Notes: a model not told the origin generated them from the letters alone. Positions 8,523-16,213 are shown, numbered from the stretch's first letter. The stretch: DNA of 64,000 bases from an uncultured Arthrobacter sp. (GCF_947495145.1 NZ_CANLXP010000008.1:1-64000), one strand, 5' to 3'. Numbers and translations: made by a program.

Positions 8523-9638
8523 TCAGGTGGGCTCGGAGCCCGCCGGTGGAAGGTCGGGGTTCAGTGGCTCAAGCCTCGGGTCCTCCGCCGTCCATACCTG
8601 CAGGACTGCCCAGGTAACGGCCGCGATCGGAACTGACAGCACTGCTCCGATGATGCCCGCGAGGATGGTTCCGGCCGTCAGTGCGAGCAGGATCACCAGT
8701 GCGTGGAGGCGCAGCGACTTGCCCATCACGATGGGCTGAAGAAGGTCGCCCTCCAGCTGATTGACTGCGACGACGACACCAACCACGATAAGCGCGACGA
8801 TCGGCCCGTTGGCCACCAGTGCAACGAGGGCAGCCAGGACGCCGGCGAGGGTCGCTCCCACCAGCGGGATGAACGCGCCGATGAACACGATCATGGCGAG
8901 CGGCAGGGCAAGCGGTACGCCGAGGATGAGCAGTGCGATGCCGATGGCCACAGTGTCCACGAGGGCAACGATCGCCGTTCCGCGGACGTAGCTGCCGAGC
9001 ACCTCGAGGGTCCGCGCACCTGAACGGCGAAGTTTCTGCTCGCGCTCGCCCTTGAACGGCCGGAGGAAGAATTCCCAGATCTTCTTGCCGTCCTTCAGGA
9101 AGAAGAAGAGGATCACGGCCATCAGGGTGGCGCCGGTGAGGAATTCGGCCACCACGGAGACGCCGGAAATGGCGCCCGAGCGGAACTGCGCGCTGGTTGC
9201 GTAATCGATGATGGCGGTTCGTGCCTGGTCCAGCTGCTCCGGTGCAATGGGGAAAGGTCCGCTGGTGAGGAACGCCTGCAGTTCATCGAGGCCCTCGGTG
9301 GCGGCGGTGACCAGTTCGTCAGCCTGGCTTCGGACGGAGAACACAATGATGGTGATGATGCCGCCGAGCGCAATCAACAGCGCAAGGAACGCGATGGCTG
9401 TGGCAAGCGCGCCAGGTACCCCCCGCCGTCGCAGCAGGTTCACGAACGGGCCGATGGCTGCCGCGAGGATCAGCGCGATGATGATCGGTATCACGAGCAG
9501 ACGGATCTGGAGGAGCCCGTAGATCGCGACCACCGCAAGGGTGAGAATCAGGAGAATTTGTGCGGCCCGGGACGCTGTCCGGCCGAGGCCGTCCGTCCAG
9601 GGACCGGATCGGGTGCTGTGCAGGTGGGAGCCGGCCAT
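8523..9638 (-). CDS. AI-2E family transporter (PF01594)
   Basis: 371 residues with eight hydrophobic segments in the AI-2E layout: two pairs near the N-terminus (ILLILTLAVVAIYGLLQIRL, PIIIALILAAAIGPFVNLLRRRG), a soluble middle domain (about 110-190), then segments ending in PIVMGKSLRLHALVILLAL and a final helix with GIIGAVLSVPIAAV. The PxxxG and GxLLxPxxxG-like motifs are present. The family includes autoinducer-2 exporters and Na+/H+ antiporters, so the substrate is open. A TGCTAAGCA palindrome lies about 47 bases upstream of its start (9685-9693). Confidence 0.9.
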   Translation of the reverse strand: MAGSHLHSTRSGPWTDGLGRTASRAAQILLILTLAVVAIYGLLQIRLLVIPIIIALILAAAIGPFVNLLRRRGVPGALATAIAFLALLIALGGIITIIVFSVRSQADELVTAATEGLDELQAFLTSGPFPIAPEQLDQARTAIIDYATSAQFRSGAISGVSVVAEFLTGATLMAVILFFFLKDGKKIWEFFLRPFKGEREQKLRRSGARTLEVLGSYVRGTAIVALVDTVAIGIALLILGVPLALPLAMIVFIGAFIPLVGATLAGVLAALVALVANGPIVALIVVGVVVAVNQLEGDLLQPIVMGKSLRLHALVILLALTAGTILAGIIGAVLSVPIAAVTWAVLQVWTAEDPRLEPLNPDLPPAGSEPT

Positions 9639-9775
9639 GTGTTTCCCTTCGCCGTGGATGATCGATATGCCGTGGGCAACTAATTGCTAAGCATACTGTG
9701 CATTATTCGGCAGGTGCCCGCTGCGGTGCATCAGCTGTTCGTCCCCAGTGCTCCTGGAGAGTCGCGTGTCGACCG

Positions 9776-9804
9776 TTGACCTTGACGTTGCGTCAACCTA
9801 TACC
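9776..9804 (+). promoter_or_regulatory. promoter with MerR-type dyad
   Basis: TTGACC (9776-9781) and TATACC (9799-9804) are 17 bases apart. The spacer contains the perfect dyad TTGACG-TTG-CGTCAA (9782-9796), and a second dyad GTTGAC/GTCAAC overlaps it (9775-9780, 9792-9797). The position, directly upstream of a MerR-family gene, fits autoregulation. Family sites usually have 19-20 base spacers, so this one is short. Confidence 0.6.
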
Positions 9805-9831
9805 GTGAGGACAGCAGATCGGGAGGAGCGC

Positions 9832-10587
9832 ATGGACAGGTCGATACAGGACGTAGCGAGGCTGGTGGGAACCACGAGCCGCACCCTGCGGCACTACGAC
9901 CGGATGGGTCTGCTGCCGCCGTCCCGGTTGGGCAGCAACGGCTACCGCTATTACGACGACGGCGCCCTGGTCCGGCTGCAGCGCATCCTCCTGCTGCGTG
10001 ACCTTGGGCTCGGACTGCCGGCGATTGCGGACGTGCTCAACAGGGAAATGGAGCCCGCCCGAGCGCTGCAGAAGCACCTCGAGCTGCTGAGGCAGGAGCA
10101 GGAGCGGCTGGCGCGGCAGATCGCGTCGGTTTCAATGACCATCGAACAACTGGAAGGAGGTGAACAACTCATGGCTGAAAACATGTTCGACGGCTTCGAC
10201 CACACGCAATACAAGGATGAGGTGGAGCAACGGTGGGGTGCAGAGGCATACGCTTCCGGCGACCGCTGGTGGACCGGAATGACCGACACCGAACGCAGCG
10301 GGTGGAAGGCCCGCACGGCGCAGCTCGGCGCTGACTGGACCGCTGCTGCGGAGCAGGGCATCGCGGCGAACAGCGATGCCGCCCAGGAGCTGGCACGGCG
10401 TCACTACGAATGGCTGTCCGGCGTGCCCGGCCTGCCGTCGTCGGGCGGCCGGCCCTCGAAGGAGTACTTCCTGGGCCTCGGTGACATGTACGTCGCGGAC
10501 GATCGTTTCGCGGCGAACTACGGCGGCCGGGAGGGCGCAGCATTTGTGCGGGACGCGATGAAGTTCTTCGCTGACCGTCACCTCTAG
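9832..10587 (+). CDS. MerR-family regulator with TipAS ligand-binding domain
   Basis: 251 residues from ATG 9832 (GGGAGGAGCGC upstream); the frame extends back to 9748 without a convincing start. Residues 3-70 are a MerR winged helix (SIQDVARLVGTTSRTLRHYD, then GLLPPSRLGSNGYRYYDD). Residues 75-113 form the dimerising coiled coil. Residues 114-251 match the TipAS antibiotic-recognition domain (AEQRW-type helix, YLGLGDMYVADDRFAANYGG, AFVRDAMKFFADRHL). In Streptomyces TipA activates genes on binding thiopeptides covalently. No target gene is adjacent except possibly the divergent AI-2E permease. Confidence 0.9.
   Translation: MDRSIQDVARLVGTTSRTLRHYDRMGLLPPSRLGSNGYRYYDDGALVRLQRILLLRDLGLGLPAIADVLNREMEPARALQKHLELLRQEQERLARQIASVSMTIEQLEGGEQLMAENMFDGFDHTQYKDEVEQRWGAEAYASGDRWWTGMTDTERSGWKARTAQLGADWTAAAEQGIAANSDAAQELARRHYEWLSGVPGLPSSGGRPSKEYFLGLGDMYVADDRFAANYGGREGAAFVRDAMKFFADRHL
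10154..10173 (+). promoter_or_regulatory. internal Shine-Dalgarno and start for a TipAS-like short form
   Basis: AAGGAGGTGA (10154-10163) lies inside the MerR gene 7 bases before the in-frame ATG at 10171. Translation from there gives a 138-residue protein comprising only the ligand domain. Streptomyces lividans tipA makes such a short TipAS product from an internal start, so the same arrangement is likely here. Confidence 0.65.
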
Positions 10588-10598
10588 GAAGCGACGGT

Positions 10599-10640
10599 AC
10601 GACGACGGCGCGCGCGTGGCGTCGTCGTCGTTCCTGGTTT
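10599..10640 (+). terminator. terminator after the TipA-like gene
   Basis: ACGACGACG (10599-10607) pairs with CGTCGTCGT (10620-10628), with GC-rich sequence between, followed by the T-rich CGTTCCTGGTTTT. It lies 12 bases after the stop. Confidence 0.55.
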
Positions 10641-10658
10641 TGCGGGGGAGCGGAGGCG

Positions 10659-10755
10659 TCAGGAGGATGTCGGCGTGTGCTGTTCGGCGACACTGAGGAA
10701 GGCGAGCGCTGCGGGCGTGAGGTCTTTCGAGCGGCTCAGCAATGCCACATCGAGT
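10659..10755 (-). pseudogene. LysR-family regulator, C-terminal remnant
   Basis: Translated leftwards from about 10755 to a TGA at 10659-10661, this reads LDVALLSRSKDLTPAALAFLSVAEQ, which matches the extreme C-terminus of LysR-type regulators (the 'LSPAARAFL' region). Everything N-terminal, including the helix-turn-helix, is missing. The fragment abuts the truncated dehydrogenase remnant on the opposite strand, as expected if one deletion removed the middle of a divergent gene pair. Confidence 0.55.
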
Positions 10756-10765
10756 CGCCCGCACC

Positions 10766-11311
10766 CGCACGGTGAAAAAGGTTTCCAGCGTCACCAAGTC
10801 CAACGCCCAGCAGTACGGCATGGTCCTTTAGGACGAAACCTTCAAGCGGGTAGCGCTGGAATACCCGGACGTCGAAACCGAAAGCGTTCTGGTTGACGCA
10901 ATGAGCGCCAAGTTCGCACTGCGGCCCGAGGAGCTCTCCGTTGTTGTGGCGTCGAACCTGAACGCAGACATCCTGTCCGACCTCGGGTCCGCATTGGCGG
11001 GCAGCCTTGGCCTGGCAGCGAGCGCAAACCTGAACCCCGAGCGCCGGTTTCCCTCAATGTTCGAGCCGGTACACGGCTCTGCGCCCGATATCGCCGGTGA
11101 GGGGATCAGCAACCCGATCGGTGCGATCGCCAGCGCAGCGCTGATGCTGGACCACTTCGGGCTGCACGAGGAAGCGCGCCGCGTTGAAGCTGCGATCGAG
11201 CAGACTACTGGTGCGGGGCACATCACCCGCGACATCGGTGGAAGCGCCTCCACCGACGAAGTGACCGAGGCAATAGTGAGAGCTCTTACCCGCACGCTCG
11301 CCTCCCTGTAG
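10766..11311 (+). pseudogene. tartrate/D-malate dehydrogenase family, N-terminally truncated remnant
   Basis: Isocitrate/isopropylmalate dehydrogenase family, tartrate-dehydrogenase type. The frame begins abruptly at about 10766 with KKVSSVTKSNAQQYGMVL, hits TAG at 10829-10831 where the family has Trp (WDE), and continues with YPDVETESVLVDAMSAKF, the DILSDLGSALAGSLGLAAS metal/cofactor region and FEPVHGSAPDIAG. Only the C-terminal half (about 180 residues) remains, so it cannot be active. The intact enzyme oxidises or decarboxylates tartrate or D-malate and can yield glycerate, the substrate of the kinase whose remnant lies just downstream. A terminator follows the stop. Confidence 0.85.
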
Positions 11312-11323
11312 CTTCGGCCGATT

Positions 11324-11366
11324 GATGGGCGATGACTGTGGGGTGTCGTCGCCCATCCGCGTTTTT
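11324..11366 (+). terminator. rho-independent terminator
   Basis: GATGGGCGATGAC (11324-11336) and GTCGTCGCCCATC (11345-11357) pair over 13 bases with one G-T pair, followed by CGCGTTTTTA. It sits 12 bases after the stop of the dehydrogenase remnant. Confidence 0.85.
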
Positions 11367-11402
11367 AGTGTCCGAAGAATTGCGAACGTGCAGGAGCCAA
11401 GA

Positions 11403-11993
11403 TTGTCGACGAAAGCGCGGGTGCTCATCGCGCCTGACAAGTTCAAGGGAAGCCTCACCGCAACCGAGGTAGCAGCAGCCGTGGCAGCGGGTATCAAGGG
11501 CGGACCGGGCGGTGAATCCGTTGAGTGTACGCTTCTTCCCCTAGCGGACGGTGGAGACGGAAGCGTGGGTGCAGCTGTAGCCAGCGGATTCCGGCTGTAT
11601 CGCTTCGCCGTCGCGGGACCAACTGGGGAGCCAGTCGTCGCTGACGTGGCGTTTGACGGAGAGACCGCTGTGGTCGAGGTCGCCAATTCATGCGGCATCG
11701 CGCTCCTTGACGAAGGGGAACTGGCGCCCCTGGACGCTTCAAGCCGAGGCTTCGGGGAAGCGATAGTTCAGGTATCGGCGCTCAAGCCTCGACGCATTGC
11801 GGAGGTACAGCAATTGGACGCAGGATTGACTCACTTCGTTCAAGTTTTGCGCGAGGCTGGCGTGAAGGGCGCGCATTCGCTGGCTGCTCGAGAGGGCGTA
11901 GGCAGCGCAGGAGGTATTGGATTCGCCTGCCTGCTTTTGGGAGCCGCGCAAACGTCCGGCGCGGATTTTTTCCTTGACCTGCTGAATTTCGAT
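11403..11993 (+). pseudogene. glycerate kinase remnant with two deletions
   Basis: From TTG 11403 (AGGAG at 11392-11396) the protein begins as a normal GlxK/GarK-type glycerate kinase: ARVLIAPDKFKGSLTATEVA, LLPLADGGDGSVGAAV, VVEVANSCGIALL and SRGFGEAI. At about 11797 it jumps from LKPRRI to AEVQQLDAGLTHF, missing the central block that carries the ALGGSASTD motif (roughly 90-100 residues). It resumes with GSAGGIGFACLLLGA and GADFFLDLLNFD, then ends; the family's last hundred residues are absent. Both deletions keep the frame open, and the frame runs on into the antitoxin gene. It would have phosphorylated glycerate made from tartrate. Confidence 0.85.
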
Positions 11994-12009
11994 TCCCGGA
12001 GACCCCACA

Positions 12010-12036
12010 GTCTACATTTCGTCTACAATGTGGGTA
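12010..12036 (+). promoter_or_regulatory. leaderless promoter with direct repeats for the toxin-antitoxin module
   Basis: GTCTACA occurs at 12010-12016 and 12021-12027, 11 bases apart (one helical turn), a layout that suits a ribbon-helix-helix antitoxin. The second copy overlaps a -10 box TACAAT (12024-12029). The expected transcription start falls on the ATG at 12036, so the mRNA would be leaderless. No clear -35 box is seen. Confidence 0.55.
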
Positions 12037-12272
12037 TGGCCACATCAGACACAACAACCGTCCGGGTTCGCAGGCCGGACTCTGAGCGCCTGCATTCCCT
12101 TGCCAAGGCCCGGCAGACTGCCGTCATCGACGTGTTGCACGCAGCAATTGATGCTCTTGAACGGCAGGAATTCCTGCGCGGGGTCAATGAGGACTATCAG
12201 CGTCTGCAAGAAGACCCTGAGCGCTGGGAAGAGTATCTGGCCGAGAGGCGCGAGTGGGACACTCTCGCTTGA
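12036..12272 (+). CDS. ribbon-helix-helix antitoxin, MazE-like
   Basis: 78 residues from ATG 12036. Residues 6-45 have the ribbon-helix-helix pattern (TTTVRVRRPDSERL strand, then LAKARQTAVIDVLHAAIDAL). The C-terminal half is acidic and Trp-rich (DYQRLQEDPERWEEYLAERREWDTL), as in toxin-neutralising tails of actinobacterial MazE/VapB-type antitoxins. It overlaps the toxin gene. The frame is open upstream into the glycerate kinase remnant, but the ATG with its own promoter is the likely start. It should repress its own promoter through the GTCTACA repeats. Confidence 0.8.
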   Translation: MATSDTTTVRVRRPDSERLHSLAKARQTAVIDVLHAAIDALERQEFLRGVNEDYQRLQEDPERWEEYLAERREWDTLA

Positions 12273-12604
12273 TCTGGCGAGGAGAGATTCACGACGTAGA
12301 CCTTGGCCAACCAGTCGGCCACGAACCAGCTTTTCGCAGGCCTGCCGTCGTCGTGTCGGTTGACATCGTAAACAACGGTCCAGGCGAACTGGTCGTGGTT
12401 GTTCCGGTAACTTCGAGGGCTTTTGGCCTTCGCAGCCATGTCGAACTTGACCCTGGTCGCAGCGGACTTGAGCACACGTCCTACGCCCGATGCGACCAGT
12501 TGCGCGTTGTGTCAACCACCCGGTTATCTTCTCGCCGGGGGATGGTTGATCCCGATCGCCTGCGCTCCATCGATCAAGCCCTGCGGTTCGTTCTCGACCT
12601 GTGA
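12254..12604 (+). CDS. MazF/PemK-family toxin, endoribonuclease
   Basis: 116 residues from GTG 12254; a TTG at 12269 (TTGA overlap with the antitoxin stop) gives a form five residues shorter and more like the family. It shows LIWRGEIHDVDLGQPVGHEPAFRRPAVVVSVD as the first beta-strands in interrupted form (typical 'RGEVWWVDLG...G-E-RPALVVS'), then VVVVPVTSR, HVELDP and YARCDQLRVVST. MazF toxins cut mRNA at short sites and are held in check by the upstream antitoxin. The gene pair sits where the 3' end of the glycerate kinase gene was lost, so it may have arrived with that rearrangement. Confidence 0.85.
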   Translation: MGHSRLIWRGEIHDVDLGQPVGHEPAFRRPAVVVSVDIVNNGPGELVVVVPVTSRAFGLRSHVELDPGRSGLEHTSYARCDQLRVVSTTRLSSRRGMVDPDRLRSIDQALRFVLDL

Positions 12605-12669
12605 TCACCGCGGCACTCACCGAGCACCGTCGTCGTTCATTTGTCGTAGGCAATCCGTAAGGTGCAGGT

Positions 12670-13749
12670 ATGACAATTTCCGCTGCCACTGACCGCAACT
12701 GGTCCGATGAGGCGATCCGCCGCGTCGAGGCTGAGGGCAACCGCTCAGCTGATACTCATCTGCTTGCGCTGCCGCTGCCAGGGGACTGGGGCATCGACGT
12801 GTACCTGAAGGACGAGTCGACGCACCGGACCGGAAGCCTGAAACACCGGCTGGCGCGCTCACTGTTTCTCTTCGGGCTGGTCAACGGCTGGATCCGCGAG
12901 GGCGCCACCATTGTGGAGGCCTCGAGCGGGTCCACTGCGGTCTCCGAGGCATACTTTGCGCAGCTGCTGGGACTGCCGTTCGTCGCGGTGATGACCAGCT
13001 CCACCAGTCCCGAGAAAATTGCCCTGATTGAGCAGTACGGCGGAACCTGCCACTTCGTTGAGGACGCCTCGGAAGTGTATGCAGCCGCTGAAAGCATCGC
13101 GGCTGAAACCGGCGGCCATTACATGGACCAGTTCACCTACGCCGAACGAGCTACGGACTGGCGCGGCAACAACAACATAGCCGAGTCAATTTTCCGGCAG
13201 ATGGAGCACGAGCGGTCCCCGGTGCCGGACTGGGTGGTGGTTGGCGCAGGTACCGGCGGAACCAGCGCCACCATCGGCAGGTACCTCCGGTACAACCGGT
13301 ATCCCACCCGGCTTGCCGTCGTCGATCCGGAAAACTCTGCGTTCTACCCCACGTGGGCCGGAGGTATCGCCGCCGTCGGCAAGCCGTCGCGGATCGAAGG
13401 GATAGGGCGGCCCCGCCCGGAACCCAGCTTCATTCCTTCAGTCATTGACGCCATGATCCAGGTGCCCGACGCCGCTTCGGTCGCCGCTTCCCGCCACCTC
13501 CTGTCGGTCACCGGAATCGCCGCCGGGCCCTCAACCGGAACCAATCTGTGGGGAGTGTGGCAGTTGGTCGCGCAGCTGAGGGCAGCGGGCCGGCAGGGCA
13601 GCATCGTCTCTCTCCTGTGTGACTCCGGCGAGCGGTACGCCTGTTCCTATAACGACGACGCCTGGCTGGCTGAGCGCGGACTGGATCCCGCGCCTGCGCT
13701 CGCCGTACTGGAGGAGTTCTTCGAGACGGGGGAGTGGCCGGCGGCTTGA
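12670..13749 (+). CDS. PLP-dependent cysteine desulfhydrase, Cds1-like
   Basis: 359 residues of fold-type II PLP enzyme. The lysine that binds PLP is in [13 protein letters not shown] (K58), the substrate-binding loop is [14 protein letters not shown], and the phosphate loop is [13 protein letters not shown]. The sequence resembles Mycobacterium tuberculosis Cds1 (Rv3684), which breaks cysteine into pyruvate, sulfide and ammonia, more than cysteine synthase: it lacks the usual synthase-type N-terminus. A synthase-like or beta-lyase activity on another substrate is possible. It stands alone between the toxin gene and a broken reductase gene, and is intact. Confidence 0.85.
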   Translation: MTISAATDRNWSDEAIRRVEAEGNRSADTHLLALPLPGDWGIDVYLKDESTHRTGSLKHRLARSLFLFGLVNGWIREGATIVEASSGSTAVSEAYFAQLLGLPFVAVMTSSTSPEKIALIEQYGGTCHFVEDASEVYAAAESIAAETGGHYMDQFTYAERATDWRGNNNIAESIFRQMEHERSPVPDWVVVGAGTGGTSATIGRYLRYNRYPTRLAVVDPENSAFYPTWAGGIAAVGKPSRIEGIGRPRPEPSFIPSVIDAMIQVPDAASVAASRHLLSVTGIAAGPSTGTNLWGVWQLVAQLRAAGRQGSIVSLLCDSGERYACSYNDDAWLAERGLDPAPALAVLEEFFETGEWPAA

Positions 13750-13827
13750 CCATTGCTGATGTGTCCGGTTGCCGGTAGTTTCTGGGTAGCTCTAGATGGG
13801 GGAGGGCGCAACGGTGAGGAGTATCAG

Positions 13828-14401
13828 GTGAATCAGTTACTGAGGGTCCAAAATTTCGGTGTTTCCAGCGACGGCTTCGGGTCCGGTGAGGGCCAGAGCC
13901 TGGAAAGACCGTTCGGGCACGCGGATCCGGGTGCGATGTTCGCATGGGCAGGAGCAACGGCAAGCTGGACGAACCGCACCGACCCAGGCGGAACACGCGG
14001 CCTCGATGACTACTTCACCCGTGATTTTACGAACAACATCGGGGCCGAGATCATGGGCCGCAACAAGTTCAGTCCGCACCGTGGCCCCTGGGAGAACGAG
14101 GACTGGCAGGGCTGGTGGGGTGACGAGCCACCTTTCCACACTCCTGTTTTTGTGATGACCCATCACGAGCGGCCGTCCTTCGCGCTCGCAGACACCACGT
14201 TTCACTTCATCAACGCGGACCCGGCAACCGTGCTGACCGAAGCACATAGCGGTGTCACCGATTGAACTTGGCGCGGGATCGCGTTTGTGGGGGTCACCTG
14301 AGGAGCTGCTTGACCGCTTCCACCTCGAGATTGTTCGCAGTGCCAGCGGAGTGACACATCACCTGTTCTGGCGGCGCAGAGCCGCCGGCACCCAACGCTA
14401 G
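13828..14401 (+). pseudogene. RibD/dihydrofolate-reductase-like protein, broken by a deletion
   Basis: From GTG 13828 (GAGGAG-type site upstream) the first part reads LLRVQNFGVSSDGFGSGEGQ, IMGRNKFSPHRGPW and PVFVMTHHERPSF, which is the RibD_C/DHFR-like family. At about 14244 the frame changes: the original frame stops at 14263-14265, while the next frame continues with AVSPIELGAGSRLWGSPEELLDRF and SGVTHHLFWR to TAG at 14399-14401. The segment that normally holds the GGG nucleotide-binding motif (about 35-40 residues) is missing. This is therefore a frameshifting deletion of roughly 110-120 bases, not a sequencing slip. Confidence 0.8.
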
Positions 14402-15157
14402 TTCGTACCTCCGCCAAGCACGTCCACATGCACATGGTCGAGGTGGCGCAGAATCTCGTTACTGGGGTCCGGGGAATCGTAGTCGTGCCATTGCCCGCGG
14501 GAGGTGCGCGCTCCAGAACCGGTCGTCAAAGATGACGTATTGGATGTCGAGGTCCTCGGCCTGAGCTACGAGCCAGTGAGCCAGTATCCACCCCTCACGC
14601 CGGTTCTCCTCGATGACTGGGCGGAAGAAGACGTCAATGGCCCGGCCGTCATAGTGAGTCGAGTCCGCCCCGTGCCCCTGGCCCACTCCGCCCGGAGCGA
14701 ATCCGCCCAGGCTCTGGTCACCGAACACCTCCGCCATCGCTGTACGCACCTGTTCGGCTCTCGGTGTGAGGCCGGTGGCCGTCAACTGCTGTTCCGCTAG
14801 GTCACTGGCAGCTGAGCCCCGGCAGCTCAGGCTCGGTCCAGCGTCCTCCGACGGTCCGTCAGCAAGCCGCTGCAACACCGCCTCGTCGATACCGGAGGTG
14901 TCCGGGGCCTCCAGCCCACGGGCCAGGAGCGCTACGGCCGTCGTGGCCAGCTGCGCTTCATTCCGGCTGAGCACGACTTCTCCCTCCGCGGTCTCGACCG
15001 TGCACTCCGAGAGTCCTGGCAAAGAACCGCCTCCCGCGCGCAGGGCGCCGAGCAGGCCCGGCCCGAGGAGCACCGCGGCCGACGCGAACAGCCCAAGCAA
15101 CAGGAACCCCACGAGAAGTCTGCGGCGCGTGCGGCCATTCGTCTCATCCGTTGTCAT
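14398..15157 (-). pseudogene. membrane-anchored, M15-like secreted protein with frameshift
   Basis: ATG 15157 (MTTDETNG), one N-terminal membrane anchor (LLVGFLLLGLFASAAVLL) and an extracellular part with THYDGRAIDVFFRP and AHWLVAQAEDLDIQYVIFDD, typical of the peptidase M15-like (ARB_07466-type) domain. After FDDRFWSA the main frame gives HLPRAMARLRF and stops at 14459. Another frame gives RTSRGQWHDYDS, then NEILRHLDHVHVDV, the expected family C-terminus, ending at 14398. The break lies in a GC run at 14506-14511 (GCGCGC), consistent with loss of two bases. The truncated product lacks the final His-x-His motif. Confidence 0.7.
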
Positions 15158-15256
15158 CACAGAACTTAACCTGAGCTTTGGGTCGGGAGTTCCCACCCGC
15201 TGTTCGCCGGCGGCTCACAGGTTGCTCACCGTCCGCGTCTGCCGGTTCAGCCGTTC

Positions 15257-15277
15257 CGGTTCCGCACACCGGAACCG
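15257..15277. promoter_or_regulatory. inverted repeat in divergent intergenic region
   Basis: CGGTTCCG (15257-15264) and CGGAACCG (15270-15277) flank a 5-base spacer, about 47 bases before the DUF1206 start. It could be an operator for the divergent pair; no regulator is known. Confidence 0.35.
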
Positions 15278-15323
15278 TTCTACGGTTGTACCCTGAAAAT
15301 CTCAGGAAAACGCAGGAGCGGGA

Positions 15324-16154
15324 ATGTCGACGGACGAAAACTCTCTGGCACGGGAGGCCGCGGATGCCGCGGAAGAGGTGTCAGACCATAAGGCGCTGGA
15401 CGTCGCCGCCCGCTTCGGATTCGGCGTTCTCGCCGTGGTGCATATCCTGATCGGAATCATCGCGCTGCAGATCGCATTCGGGGGGAACGGCGAGGCCGAA
15501 CCAACCGGCGCGCTGGAACGCCTTGCCGGCGGAACGGCCGGCCCATGGACCATGTGGGCGTGTGCCATCGGCTGCTTCGGACTCGCCGCCTGGCAGCTGA
15601 GCGAAGCCACGTTACGTGCACGGCACCTTCCGACCGGCGAGCAGCTATCGAAGACCATCTCCTCAGGATCGCTGAGCATCATCTACGGCAGCATGTCCTT
15701 CACGTTCGCCCGGTTCGCCTTCGGTGGGGAGGTGGATTCGAGCGAGTCCACTCGGGACTTCACTGCTTCGATGATGGGTTCCCCCTTCGGCATCTTCGTG
15801 ATCCTCGCGGTGGGCGGGACTGTGTTCGGGATCGGTGTCTATTTTGTCTTCAAGGGGATGCTGCGGAAGTTCCGTCCCGAGCTACGGCACTTTGAAGACA
15901 CTCACCGGGGGGCTCTCATCGAGGTTCTTGGTGTGATCGGGCATGTTGCCAAGGGGATTGCCCTCATCCTCGTGGGCGTTCTGTTCTTTGCCGCCGTGAT
16001 TACGCATGACGCCACCCGCTCGACGGGACTCGACGGCAGCCTGAAGGCACTGACGGATTACCCCTTCGGTACTCCACTGCTCGTTACCGTTGCAGTGGGC
16101 CTGATCTGTTACGGAATCTTCGCGTTGGTGCGTTCCAAATTCGGGCGCATGTGA
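15324..16154 (+). CDS. DUF1206 membrane protein
   Basis: 276 residues with six hydrophobic helices arranged as three internally similar pairs, as in DUF1206. Repeated motif traces are AARFGFGVLAVVHILIGIIAL, SGSLSIIYGSMSFTFARFAF and IGHVAKGIALILVGVLFFAAV, each in parts under the family's 'R-G-ARGVVY' theme. ATG 15324 follows CAGGAG. The family is common in actinobacteria and has no known function. It is monocistronic, with divergent and unrelated neighbours. Confidence 0.85.
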   Translation: MSTDENSLAREAADAAEEVSDHKALDVAARFGFGVLAVVHILIGIIALQIAFGGNGEAEPTGALERLAGGTAGPWTMWACAIGCFGLAAWQLSEATLRARHLPTGEQLSKTISSGSLSIIYGSMSFTFARFAFGGEVDSSESTRDFTASMMGSPFGIFVILAVGGTVFGIGVYFVFKGMLRKFRPELRHFEDTHRGALIEVLGVIGHVAKGIALILVGVLFFAAVITHDATRSTGLDGSLKALTDYPFGTPLLVTVAVGLICYGIFALVRSKFGRM

Positions 16155-16213
16155 GCGGCTCTGGACAGTTGAGCGGCGCGCTATGAGGTTCGGGTGTAGG
16201 AAAGTATTCAGCA

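Noticed and set aside
9685-9693. TGCTAAGCA palindrome upstream of the AI-2E family permease as an operator
   Set aside because: Only nine bases and a single copy; insufficient to call a site, so it is mentioned only in the permease entry.
10132-10821. 229-residue minus-strand frame covering the TipA-like gene end
   Set aside because: Different frame from the LysR remnant, no domain, antisense to a clear coding region.
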